Source: Candidatus Acetothermia bacterium
GTDB lineage: Bacteria > Bipolaricaulota > Bipolaricaulia > RBG-16-55-9 > JANLFV01
NCBI GenBank assembly: GCA_028275195.1
Contig: JAPWVC010000009.1
Location: 1 to 21,019, forward strand
Length of the DNA: 21,019 bases
Direction: 5' to 3'
Each line of letters opens with the position of its first letter. Within the stretch, counting starts at the first letter, position 1. The position numbers were made by a program, and so were the translations under genes. Below the pieces are notes generated by a model. The model was not told the origin of the DNA, did not search any database, and saw only the letters and a list, made by a program, of their open reading frames with translations. Positions 13,282 to 21,019 of the stretch are shown here, in pieces.

Positions 13282-14568
13282 TTGGGAGCGGCTTACGACT
13301 TCTGGACGGAGATCGATGAGGTCCATGCCCGGGAGATCCTCGACTCTCGGGGGAACCCGACGGTCGAGGTCGATGTCTTCTTAACTGACGGCTCGTTCGG
13401 GCGAGCCGCGGTCCCCTCCGGGGCTTCGACGGGGAAGCATGAGGCCCTCGAGCTGCGGGACGGGGACGAGCGGTTCGGTGGGAAGGGGGTCCGCAAGGCC
13501 GTGGCGAATGTGAATGAGACGATCGCCCCGGAGATCATCGGCTTGCCGGCGATCGAGCAGGCAGAGATCGACCGGCGGCTGATCGAGCTCGATGGGACGG
13601 AGAATAAGAGCTACCTCGGGGCGAACGCGATCCTAGGGGTCTCGCTGGCCGTGGCCCGGGCCGCTGCCGATTCCTTGGGGCTCCCGCTCTTCCGGTATCT
13701 CGCGGGAGTCCGGCCAGTCGGGCTCCCCATGCCCCTCTTGAATATCCTCAATGGCGGCGTTCACGCCGACAACAACCTGGAGGTCCAGGAGTTCATGATC
13801 GTCCCCCTCGGGGCGACGACCTTCGCTGAAGCGATCAGGATGGCCGCGGAGGTCTTCCAGGCCCTGAAGAAGATCCTGAAGGAGCGAGGCCTCGCTACCA
13901 GCGTGGGGGACGAGGGCGGCTTCGCTCCGAACCTCGAGAGCAACGAGGCCGCCTTGCGGCTCTTGGTCGAGGCGATCACAAGGAGTGGCTGGGAGCCCGG
14001 GAAGGATGTTTACCTAGCGATCGATGCCGCCGCCTCCAATTTCTTCTCCAGGGGGCGCTACAACTTCGAGGGGAAGAGGCTGAAGAGCCAGGAGCTGATC
14101 GAGATCTATGAGCGCTGGGCCGAGGAATTCCCCCTTGTCTCCATCGAGGACGGCCTGGCCGAGGAGGACTGGGAGGGCTGGGCCCTTCTGACCTCCCGGC
14201 TCGGAAAGAGGCTCCAGATCGTCGGGGATGATATCTTCGTCACCAACCCTAAGCTCCTCAAGCGGGGGATCGCCGAGGGAGTCGCAAACTCCATCCTCAT
14301 CAAGCCCAACCAGATCGGGACCCTCACCGAGACCCTGGAAACGATGGAACTGGCCTGGCGGGCCGGCTATACTTGCATCGTCTCCCACCGCTCGGGCGAG
14401 ACCGAAGACACCTTCATCGCTGACCTGGCAATCGGGACCGCTTGCGGCCAGATCAAGACGGGGAGCGTAAACCGCTCCGAACGGATCGCCAAATACAATA
14501 GGCTCATCCGCCTAGAGGAGGAGTTCGGGCTCCCATTGAAGAGCAGCCTATGGGCGCGATCAGCCTGA
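13282..14568 (+). CDS. eno: Enolase (phosphopyruvate hydratase)
   Basis: This enzyme interconverts 2-phosphoglycerate and phosphoenolpyruvate in glycolysis and gluconeogenesis. The protein is 428 residues, normal for the family. It shows EILDSRGNPTVEV, the mobile loop SGASTG (46-51), GVHADNNLEVQEFMI, the catalytic E211 in GDEGGFAPN, Mg ligands D248, E289 (SIEDGLAE) and D316 (GDDIFVTNP), the catalytic K341 in LIKPNQIGT, and SHRSGETED (368-376). All active-site residues are present. The start is TTG, supported by AGAGGAGGT at 13268-13275, 6 nt before it. It leads a four-gene run with ftsB (19-nt overlap), dnaE and yvcK. Eno next to an FtsB/DivIC gene is a widespread arrangement. The C-terminal loop reads QIKTGSVNRSERIAKYN, close to the usual form. 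Confidence 0.98.
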   Translation: MGAAYDFWTEIDEVHAREILDSRGNPTVEVDVFLTDGSFGRAAVPSGASTGKHEALELRDGDERFGGKGVRKAVANVNETIAPEIIGLPAIEQAEIDRRLIELDGTENKSYLGANAILGVSLAVARAAADSLGLPLFRYLAGVRPVGLPMPLLNILNGGVHADNNLEVQEFMIVPLGATTFAEAIRMAAEVFQALKKILKERGLATSVGDEGGFAPNLESNEAALRLLVEAITRSGWEPGKDVYLAIDAAASNFFSRGRYNFEGKRLKSQELIEIYERWAEEFPLVSIEDGLAEEDWEGWALLTSRLGKRLQIVGDDIFVTNPKLLKRGIAEGVANSILIKPNQIGTLTETLETMELAWRAGYTCIVSHRSGETEDTFIADLAIGTACGQIKTGSVNRSERIAKYNRLIRLEEEFGLPLKSSLWARSA

Positions 14569-14888
14569 AGGCAGCCCGCAGGCGGGAGAGGCTCAAGCGG
14601 GCCCTGGCCCGCCTCGCGCTCGGAGGGCTCATCCTCCTGATCCTAGGGATCGTCTATCTCTTCATCTCACGGGCTGTGGCGATCAAGCGGCTGGAGGCCG
14701 AGCTCGCCCGGCTCGCCCGCCTGGAGAAGGAGCTCCTTCAGGAGCGGCGGGCCTTGGAGGGGCTCTACGCCAAGCGATTCGATAACGAATATATGGAATA
14801 CTTAGCGCGGAAGAAGCTGGGCCTGATCGCACCAGGCGAGGAGAAATACATCATCCTCGGGCTCGAGGAGGTGCCTCAAGAGAGATGA
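14550..14888 (+). CDS. ftsB: FtsB/DivIC-type cell division protein
   Basis: This is a small bitopic membrane protein (112 residues) of the septum-formation initiator family, which forms the FtsQ/FtsB/FtsL (DivIB/DivIC/FtsL) complex that licenses septal wall synthesis. A basic cytoplasmic N-terminus (RRRERLKR) precedes one membrane helix (about 22-41) and a coiled coil (about 45-72). The family's C-terminal motif follows: NEYMEYLARKKLGLIAPGEEKY (79-100). The N-terminus overlaps the end of eno by 19 nt and the TGA overlaps the dnaE ATG by 4 nt. The start at 14550 lies inside eno and has no strong ribosome site, so translation probably depends on ribosomes finishing eno. DivIC is an equally valid name. 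Confidence 0.9.
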   Translation: MGAISLKAARRRERLKRALARLALGGLILLILGIVYLFISRAVAIKRLEAELARLARLEKELLQERRALEGLYAKRFDNEYMEYLARKKLGLIAPGEEKYIILGLEEVPQER

Positions 14889-17800
14889 GGGAGTTTGTCC
14901 ATCTCCACGCCCATTCTGAATACAGCATGCTCGATGCCACCTGCCGGATCGAGGAGCTCCTCCTCAAGGCCAAGGAGTATGAGATGCCGGCGTTGGCCCT
15001 CACCGATCATGGGGTCCTCTGCGGGGCGGTCGAGTTCTACCAGAAGGCGCGGATCTACAAGATCAAACCGATCCTGGGGGTCGAGTTCTACTTCGCCCCG
15101 CGGGGGCGGTATGACCGCTCCCCCGGCCTGGAGAAGTATTACCACCTTCTCGCGCTGGCCGAGGACCAGCGAGGCTACCGGAACCTGCTCAAGCTCGCCA
15201 GCCTGGGCTACAGCGAGGGCTTCTACTATAAGCCGAGGATCGACCTGGAACTGTTGAAGGAATACGGCGATGGCCTAATCATCACCACCGCTTGCAAGAG
15301 CGGCCTCCTCGCCAAGCCCATCCTCGCGGGCCGGAGAGAGGAGGCCGAGGGATGGGCCCGCCGACTCCGTGAGCTCTTCGGGCCGGAGAACTTCTTCATC
15401 GAGCTCCAGCGCCACGGCCTGACGGAGGAACAAGAGGTCAATGAGGAGCTGATTAAGCTCGCCCGGCGGCTAGAGCTCCCGCTCCTCGCGAGCAATGATA
15501 TCCATTACATCGCCTCGGCTGACAGCAAGGCCCACGAGATCCTCCTCAACATCCAGGCGAGCAAGGCCGAGGAGCGCCGCTCCTACGAAGGGGACCAATA
15601 TTACTTCAAGTCCGGAGAGGAGATGGCCGCCCTCTTCTCCGACCTCCCGGAGGCGCTGGAGAACACCCTTCGGGTCGCCGAACGCTGCAATGTGGACTTG
15701 GAGCTGGAGGCCGCCCACCTCCCCCAGTTCGATCTCCCCCCAGGTTATGCTGACCCCATGACCTACCTGCGGGAGCTCGTCCTCCGCGGGGCCCATGAGC
15801 GCTATGGCCCGGAGATCCCCCAGGAGGTCGAGGAGCGCTTGGAATACGAGCTGGGCGTGATCGAGAGGATGGGGTTCGTCCCCTACTTCCTGATCGTCCA
15901 GGACTTCGTCCGGTATGCCCGGGAGAGGGGGATACCCGTCGGGCCGGGGCGGGGCTCGGCCGCCGGGAGCCTAGTCTCCTACTGCCTGGGGATCACGAAT
16001 CTCGACCCCCTGGAGCATGGCCTCCTCTTCGAGAGGTTCCTCAACCCCGAGCGGGTCAGCCTCCCGGACATCGACATCGACTTCTGCCCCAGGAGGCGAG
16101 ATGAGGTCATCAACTATGTGGCCGAGCGGTATGGCCGGGAGAGGGTGGCCCAGATCGTGACCTTCGATACGATGGCCGCGCGGAGCGCGGTCCGGGATGT
16201 GGCCCGAGCCCTGGGGATCTCCTACGGCGATGCTGACCGGATCGCGAAGCTGATCCCCTTCGGGGCCTCACTCGAGGAGGCCCTGGGGAGCGTCCCCGAG
16301 CTGAAGCGGCTCTACGATAGCGACCCTCAAGTGAGGAGCCTGATCGAGGTCTCCAAGAAGCTCGAGGGTTTAGTGAGAAACCCCTCGACCCACGCCGCTG
16401 GGGTGGTGATCGCTCCCGGCGAGCTGACCGATTATGTCCCGCTCTTGCGCCTGAGCGATGGCTCGCTCGTGACTCAGTATGACATGGTCGCCCTGGAGGC
16501 GATCGGGATGCTCAAGATCGACCTATTGGGCTTGCGGAACCTGACGGTCATCGCCGATGCGCTTGCCGCGATCAAGAAGAACCGCGGGGAGGAGCTCAGG
16601 CTCGAGGCGCTCCCGCTCGATGATCCCAAGGTCTACAAGCTCTTACAGGAAGGGCGGACGACGGGGATCTTCCAGCTCGAGGGGGCAGGGATCAAGGAGT
16701 TGGTAAGGGGCCTCGCCCCGACAGAGTTCAAGGACATCGCGGCGCTCCTGGCCCTCTACCGTCCCGGGCCGCTGGAGAGCGGGATGGCCGCGGAGTTCAT
16801 CGCCCGGAAGGCCGGCCGCCAGAAGGTCTCCTACCCCCATCCGGACCTCGAGCCGATCCTCAAGGAGACCTACGGCCTCCCGATCTACCAGGAGCAGTTG
16901 CTCCTCATGGCGAGGGTCCTCGCCGGCTTCTCCCTCGGTGAGGCTGACCTCCTGAGGAAGGCGATCGGGAAGAAGGAGCGGAAGACGATGGAGGCGACCC
17001 GGGAGAAGTTCGTCCAGGGCTGCGTCCGGAATGGGATCCCCATCGAGAAGGCCCTCGACCTCTTCAGGGATATCGAGAAGTTCGCCCGCTACGGCTTTAA
17101 CAAGGCTCACTCTACCGCCTATGCCCTGATCACCTACTGGACCGCCTACCTCAAGGCCAACTACCCCACGGAGTATATGGCCGCCCTCCTCACCAGCGTC
17201 GCGGACAACACGGACAAGATCGCGGAGTATGTCCAGGAGTGCCGTGAGCTGGGGATCGCCGTCCTCCCGCCGGAGATCAACGAGAGCGACCTCTATTTCA
17301 CGGCCCATGATGGGCGGATCCGCTTCGGCCTGGGTGCGATCAAGAATGTCGGGGAGGTAGCGGTCCAAGCGATCCTCGAGGCCCGCGGGGCCCGCCCATT
17401 CAAGTCGTTCGTCGACTTCTGCCGCCGGGTCGATCCCCAGCGGGTGAACCGCGAGGCCCTCGAGGCCCTGATCAAGGCCGGGGCCTTCGACCGGTTCGCC
17501 ACCCGCAAGGGGCTGCTGAAGCAGGTGGAGGTCGGCCTGGAGCTAGCCCATCTCGCCTCCGCTGAGCGCCGGAGCGGCCAGCGCTCCTTCTTCGCTGAGG
17601 AGGAGCTCACCCCGGCCCTGACGATCGGTAGGGAGGAGTTCCCCCCGGAGGAGCTCCTCCGCTTCGAGAAGGAGCTCCTCGGCCTCTACCTCAGCTCCCA
17701 TCCCCTCTTCGAGTGGGAGGAGGAATTGGCCTGCCTCCGCTCTCACAGCCTGAACGAGCTGGAGGGGGTCCAGGCCGGCGAGCCAGTTTACCTCGGCGGG

Positions 17801-18337
17801 AGGATCGACGGAGTCCGGGTCGTCACGACCTCGAAGGGGAGGAGGATGGCCTTCGTCCGGCTGGAGGACCTGAAGGGGAAGGCCGAGCTGACCGTCTTCT
17901 CCGACCTCTATGAGCGGCGGGCTTCGCTCATCCAGGAGGATAACTTGGTTTATGTTATCGGCCGGGCGGAGGAGCGGGCCGGCCAAACCCAGGTGGTGGT
18001 TGAGGAAATTTACCCCCTGGAGGAGGCCGGCGCGCTCGTCGAGCTCCATCTCCTCCTCCCGCTGGATGAGGTCGATGAGCCTCTCCTGGAGCGGCTGAGA
18101 GAGGTCCTCCGGCGCTCCCCAGGCCGGACGGGGGTCTTCCTCCAGCTCCAACTAATCTCGGGCGAGGAGAGCTCCCAGCCCCTGAGCCAAGAGTTGATCA
18201 AGGCCGGGAAGGAATTCTCCGTCCGCCTCTCCAAGGGCTTGCTCCAGGAACTAGAGGGGCTCCTGGGCCAGGAGCGGCTCAAGTTGGTCCGCCGGGGGCC
18301 GAAGAACCGGAGGCGCTGGGCTAATGAGCTAAGATGA
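14885..18337 (+). CDS. dnaE: DNA polymerase III alpha subunit (DnaE)
   Basis: This is the replicative polymerase subunit, 1150 residues. An N-terminal PHP domain (about 1-270) keeps its metal-binding motifs: HLHAHSEYSMLD (H8, H10, D17), LTDHG, GVEFYF, ELQRHG and ASNDIHY. This is the pattern of PHP domains with metal-dependent 3'-5' exonuclease activity, so it may proofread. The palm carries GPGRGSAAGSLVSY and the catalytic aspartates D395 and D397 in PDIDIDF. The fingers contain THAAGVVIAP, GIFQLEG and RPGPL, followed by YGFNKAHSTAYALITYWTAYLK. A likely sliding-clamp motif, QRSFF, lies at 899-903, and an OB fold (about 965-1045) follows. A C-terminal tau-binding region completes a DnaE1-like layout. 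The ATG overlaps ftsB; yvcK follows after 7 nt. Confidence 0.97.
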   Translation: MREFVHLHAHSEYSMLDATCRIEELLLKAKEYEMPALALTDHGVLCGAVEFYQKARIYKIKPILGVEFYFAPRGRYDRSPGLEKYYHLLALAEDQRGYRNLLKLASLGYSEGFYYKPRIDLELLKEYGDGLIITTACKSGLLAKPILAGRREEAEGWARRLRELFGPENFFIELQRHGLTEEQEVNEELIKLARRLELPLLASNDIHYIASADSKAHEILLNIQASKAEERRSYEGDQYYFKSGEEMAALFSDLPEALENTLRVAERCNVDLELEAAHLPQFDLPPGYADPMTYLRELVLRGAHERYGPEIPQEVEERLEYELGVIERMGFVPYFLIVQDFVRYARERGIPVGPGRGSAAGSLVSYCLGITNLDPLEHGLLFERFLNPERVSLPDIDIDFCPRRRDEVINYVAERYGRERVAQIVTFDTMAARSAVRDVARALGISYGDADRIAKLIPFGASLEEALGSVPELKRLYDSDPQVRSLIEVSKKLEGLVRNPSTHAAGVVIAPGELTDYVPLLRLSDGSLVTQYDMVALEAIGMLKIDLLGLRNLTVIADALAAIKKNRGEELRLEALPLDDPKVYKLLQEGRTTGIFQLEGAGIKELVRGLAPTEFKDIAALLALYRPGPLESGMAAEFIARKAGRQKVSYPHPDLEPILKETYGLPIYQEQLLLMARVLAGFSLGEADLLRKAIGKKERKTMEATREKFVQGCVRNGIPIEKALDLFRDIEKFARYGFNKAHSTAYALITYWTAYLKANYPTEYMAALLTSVADNTDKIAEYVQECRELGIAVLPPEINESDLYFTAHDGRIRFGLGAIKNVGEVAVQAILEARGARPFKSFVDFCRRVDPQRVNREALEALIKAGAFDRFATRKGLLKQVEVGLELAHLASAERRSGQRSFFAEEELTPALTIGREEFPPEELLRFEKELLGLYLSSHPLFEWEEELACLRSHSLNELEGVQAGEPVYLGGRIDGVRVVTTSKGRRMAFVRLEDLKGKAELTVFSDLYERRASLIQEDNLVYVIGRAEERAGQTQVVVEEIYPLEEAGALVELHLLLPLDEVDEPLLERLREVLRRSPGRTGVFLQLQLISGEESSQPLSQELIKAGKEFSVRLSKGLLQELEGLLGQERLKLVRRGPKNRRRWANELR

Positions 18338-18344
18338 GCTGAAG

Positions 18345-19628
18345 ATGAAGTGGAAGAGGTTCCTCCGCTGGCTCTACCCCGGGATGGGGGTGAAGCGCTG
18401 GGCCGCCCTGGCGGCCCTGGCGATGCTCGCTTTCATCTTCGGGCTGGTCCTCCTCTTCGGGAAAGGGCTGATCCGCTGGCTCTATGCCCTCCTAGTCCCC
18501 GCCCCGGGGTATGCACTGCTGATCGGGAGCTTGCTCTTGGCCGGCGGGCTGGCGGGGGCCATCCTCGGGGTCCATCGCTTCTTAAGGTCGGTCATCAAGG
18601 GGGTAGCGCCTCAGGCCCTCGGCCAGGCCGGAGAGGTCATCTATAGCCAGCGGGTCCTCTCGCGCGGCCCGGAGGTCGTGGCCCTGGGGGGTGGGACCGG
18701 GCTCTCGGTCCTCCTCCGCGGCCTAAAGGAGTATACGAGCAATATCACTGCCGTCGTCACCGTGATGGACACCGGGGGCTCCTCGGGCCGGCTCCGCCGG
18801 GAGATGGAGATCCTCCCGCCCGGGGATATCCGGAACTGCATCATCGCCCTCGCCGACGACGAGTCGAGGATCGCCGCGCTCTTCCAGCACCGCTTTCGCG
18901 AGGGGAGCTTTAACGGCCACTCCCTGGGGAACCTGGTGATCGCCGGGCTCCAGGAGCGGCTCGGGCGGTTCGACCTGGCGATCGCGGAGATGAGCCACAT
19001 CCTGAACATCCGCGGCCGGGTCCTCCCGGCCACTTTGGAGCAGGTGGACCTCGTGGCGGAGATGGAGGACGGGGGCTTCGTCCGCGGCGAGACGGAGATC
19101 GTTAAGGACCCCCGGAGGATCAAGAGGATGCTCCTCTCGAAGCAGCCGGTCCCGCCATACGAACAGGTCTTAGAGGGGATCAGCCGGGCGGAGCTGATCG
19201 TGCTCGGCCCGGGGAGCCTCTTCACCTCGATCATCCCCAACCTCTTGGTGGAGGATGTGGTCCGGGAGATCGAGCAGGCCCGAGCGAAGAAGTTCTACAT
19301 CCTCAACCTGATGACCCAGCCTGGTGAGACCGATGGCTTCACCGCGCGGGACCATCTCCGGGCCCTTGGGGAATACATCGATGTCTCGAAGTTTGACTAC
19401 ATCATCGTCAACTCCCAGCCGATCCCCGAGCCGCTCCTCCGCCAGTATGCGGCCGAGGGGGCCGGCCCGGTGATCAACGATCTCAGCGGCCTGGAGGGGC
19501 CGGAGGTCATTACCGCCGACCTATTGGAGATCGTCGAGCTCGAGGGGAAGCCGACGGTCAAGCATAATTCCAAGAGGCTGGCAAAACTGATCATGGAGAC
19601 GGCCCGCCCTCAACGGGCCCGGCTCTAG
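18345..19628 (+). CDS. yvcK: YvcK/CofD-like gluconeogenesis factor with N-terminal membrane segments
   Basis: This 427-residue protein has a YvcK domain (about 108-420) with the nucleotide-sugar-binding loop LGGGTGLSVLLRGLK (114-128), DTGGSSGRLR (142-151) and PPGDIRNCI. In Bacillus subtilis YvcK binds UDP-GlcNAc and is needed for growth on gluconeogenic carbon sources and for correct wall synthesis and cell shape. The N-terminal 105 residues are an extra module: a basic stretch, then two hydrophobic segments (about 18-40 and 50-75), which would anchor the domain to the membrane, longer than the roughly 320-residue B. subtilis protein. It lies 7 nt after dnaE with no clear ribosome site, so translation is likely coupled. 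Usual neighbours rapZ and whiA are absent. The last 38 nt overlap the convergent LarA-like gene. Confidence 0.93.
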   Translation: MKWKRFLRWLYPGMGVKRWAALAALAMLAFIFGLVLLFGKGLIRWLYALLVPAPGYALLIGSLLLAGGLAGAILGVHRFLRSVIKGVAPQALGQAGEVIYSQRVLSRGPEVVALGGGTGLSVLLRGLKEYTSNITAVVTVMDTGGSSGRLRREMEILPPGDIRNCIIALADDESRIAALFQHRFREGSFNGHSLGNLVIAGLQERLGRFDLAIAEMSHILNIRGRVLPATLEQVDLVAEMEDGGFVRGETEIVKDPRRIKRMLLSKQPVPPYEQVLEGISRAELIVLGPGSLFTSIIPNLLVEDVVREIEQARAKKFYILNLMTQPGETDGFTARDHLRALGEYIDVSKFDYIIVNSQPIPEPLLRQYAAEGAGPVINDLSGLEGPEVITADLLEIVELEGKPTVKHNSKRLAKLIMETARPQRARL

Positions 19629-20919
19629 GGGGGATGAGATCCCCTTCCTCATTGAACTCGAGAGGCCGAAGTCGCTCACCTACCTCGAGCTCGCCATGGG
19701 CTTTAGCTTCAGCGATGAGGGCCTCCGAGATGTAGAACCCCCCTAGCTCCAGGGTGTTCTTGATCCATAAGACCCTAGCCATCTTGGGCTCGATCGGGCC
19801 GATCGTGGCGAGGGCCAGCTTGATCGCGGTCCGGTCGCTCTCGAAGTATGGCGGGATTCGGGCCTTCTCCGGCCCGGTCCCCGTGAGGGCATTAATGTAG
19901 GTCCTTTCGCGGTCCATCGCCTCGACGACCCTGCGGTGGACGAAGTCCGCCAGCCCGATCCCCAAGGCATTCCCCCCGGAGCCAGGCGAGAGGCTCCGGA
20001 GGTAGATCCTCTTAATCCTGGGAGAGGAGGGCTCGGGCTCGCCGAGGATGTATTGCCTCCCGATCACCTGGGTGTCCATCCCCGTCCCGCTGATCTCCTT
20101 CCCTGCCTCGTCCACGATCAGGAGATCGAGCTCGGCGAAGGGGAGATGGGGCTGGAGCTCTCGCGCCTTCGCCAAGAGAGCCGGCTCCCTTGTCAGGAGC
20201 TCTTCCGCCTGGAGGGCCTCGAGATAGGCCGTCTCATGATGGAAGCCCTCGATGATCGCCAGCCCGCCTAGGATCGGGAGCTTCTTCAACATGACTTCGG
20301 CGACCTCGAGGATCGCCCGCTCCAGGCCGAGCTGGAAGGCGAAGCGGTGGATGGCCTTCGCGCCCTGCTGCTTCCCCATCCCGACGGTCATGATCTTCAG
20401 TAAGCCCGAGCCGATCCGCCCGGAGAAGGCCGTATGCGGCTTGATCCGGTTGATCAGGAAGATGCCGTCGGCTCCGGCAGCGAGTTCATCGACGAAGACG
20501 GGGATCCCACTTGCGGTCCGGCCGAGCTCAATGACCTCCATCGTGGCCCGGATCGGGCAGCCTAGCGCCTCTTCAGAGAGGCCCAACTTCGCCAGGGTCT
20601 CGGCCTGCCCTTCGGCCGTCGCGCCCCCGTGAGAGCCCATCGCCGGGAAAACGAAGGGCCTCAGCCCGAGCCCTTGGAGATGCTCGACGACCGCCCGGAC
20701 GATCCTGGCGATGTTCCTGATCCCGCGGCTCCCGCAGGCGAGCGCGACCTCCGCTCCGGGCCCGAGCTTCCTTGCCAGGGCTAGCTTTTCGAGCTCGCTC
20801 TTGATCTGGCCTTCGATGTCCTCGATCTCCAGGGCCGGCCGGCACCAGCGAACGAGAGCCATCCTTGGCAGGTCCTCGTCCGCGATCCCGCTCAGCCGGT
20901 CGAAGAGCTCCTCAGCCAT
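19591..20919 (-). CDS. LarA-like protein (lactate racemase N-terminal domain superfamily; possible nickel-pincer isomerase)
   Basis: This is a 442-residue protein resembling the LarA/DUF2088 superfamily, whose studied members are racemases or epimerases using a nickel-pincer nucleotide cofactor. Visible features: VALACGSRGIRNI (58-70), where LarA has its DxTRP loop; PAMGSHGGATAEGQ (92-105) with H97 in the place of LarA's catalytic GTH histidine; and NRIKPHTAFSGRIGSGLLKIMTVGMGKQQGAKAIH (157-191) with lysines and a His that could hold the cofactor. The substrate is unknown; lactate is unlikely given the divergence. No larB, larC or larE homologue is visible, so cofactor synthesis would have to be encoded elsewhere. 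The ATG at 20919 is chosen by alignment; GGAGGT lies 12 nt upstream, and a TTG at 20970 in frame is possible. The 3' end overlaps yvcK tail to tail. Confidence 0.75.
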   Translation of the reverse strand: MAEELFDRLSGIADEDLPRMALVRWCRPALEIEDIEGQIKSELEKLALARKLGPGAEVALACGSRGIRNIARIVRAVVEHLQGLGLRPFVFPAMGSHGGATAEGQAETLAKLGLSEEALGCPIRATMEVIELGRTASGIPVFVDELAAGADGIFLINRIKPHTAFSGRIGSGLLKIMTVGMGKQQGAKAIHRFAFQLGLERAILEVAEVMLKKLPILGGLAIIEGFHHETAYLEALQAEELLTREPALLAKARELQPHLPFAELDLLIVDEAGKEISGTGMDTQVIGRQYILGEPEPSSPRIKRIYLRSLSPGSGGNALGIGLADFVHRRVVEAMDRERTYINALTGTGPEKARIPPYFESDRTAIKLALATIGPIEPKMARVLWIKNTLELGGFYISEALIAEAKAHGELEVGERLRPLEFNEEGDLIPPRAGPVEGGPSP

Positions 20920-21019
20920 CGTAGGAATGATACCTCCAGCCAGTTGGCTCCGACCAATCCGCTCTTCCAATCTTGACCGGGACCGCCAGCTATGCTAGGC
21001 TCACGAGATGGGAGGGGAG

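Noticed and set aside
1..21019. tRNA, rRNA, CRISPR, insertion sequences or prophage
   Set aside because: No cloverleaf, conserved rRNA segment, spaced repeat array, transposase or phage gene was seen on either strand.

Overview
The window is GC-rich bacterial DNA, densely coded on both strands. Genes overlap by a few bases, Shine-Dalgarno sites of the AAGGAGG type are common, and promoters resemble sigma-70 promoters. DnaE, YvcK, FtsB, TldD/TldE and an OmpR-type two-component system mark it as bacterial. Oxygen-labile class I two-subunit fumarase, a LarA-like protein and proteins rich in Glu, Arg and Leu suggest an anaerobe, perhaps thermophilic, from a deep-branching lineage. Bipolaricaulota/Acetothermia is only a guess. 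I see no rRNA, tRNA, CRISPR array, insertion sequence or phage gene.

Layout. 169-1574 (+): fumarate hydratase, beta subunit before alpha. 1736-4592 (+): an unusual secreted protein with seven cysteines in nine residues, followed by a response regulator and a sensor kinase. The promoter of the Cys-rich gene carries 11-bp-phased direct repeats of the kind OmpR/PhoB regulators bind. 8655-4674 (-): tldD, tldE (pmbA) and a membrane-anchored gluzincin protease, ending in a likely intrinsic terminator. 8779-10329 (+): an RNase J-like metallo-beta-lactamase protein whose otherwise intact frame is broken by one in-frame TAG. 11957-10330 (-): an ABC-2 type ATPase and permease, behind a leader of about 210 nt with mutually exclusive base-pairing and a small upstream ORF. 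Divergent from it, 12312-12782 (+) is a small membrane protein of unknown function. 12874-13173 (+): YggT. 13282-19628 (+): a tight eno-ftsB-dnaE-yvcK run behind a clear promoter. 20919-19591 (-): a LarA-like protein converging on yvcK.

The genes form separate housekeeping and envelope modules rather than one pathway. The parts most likely to be new are (i) the Cys-cluster protein with its phased operator next to a two-component system, (ii) the leader RNA of the ABC transporter, and (iii) the amber codon in the RNase J-like gene.
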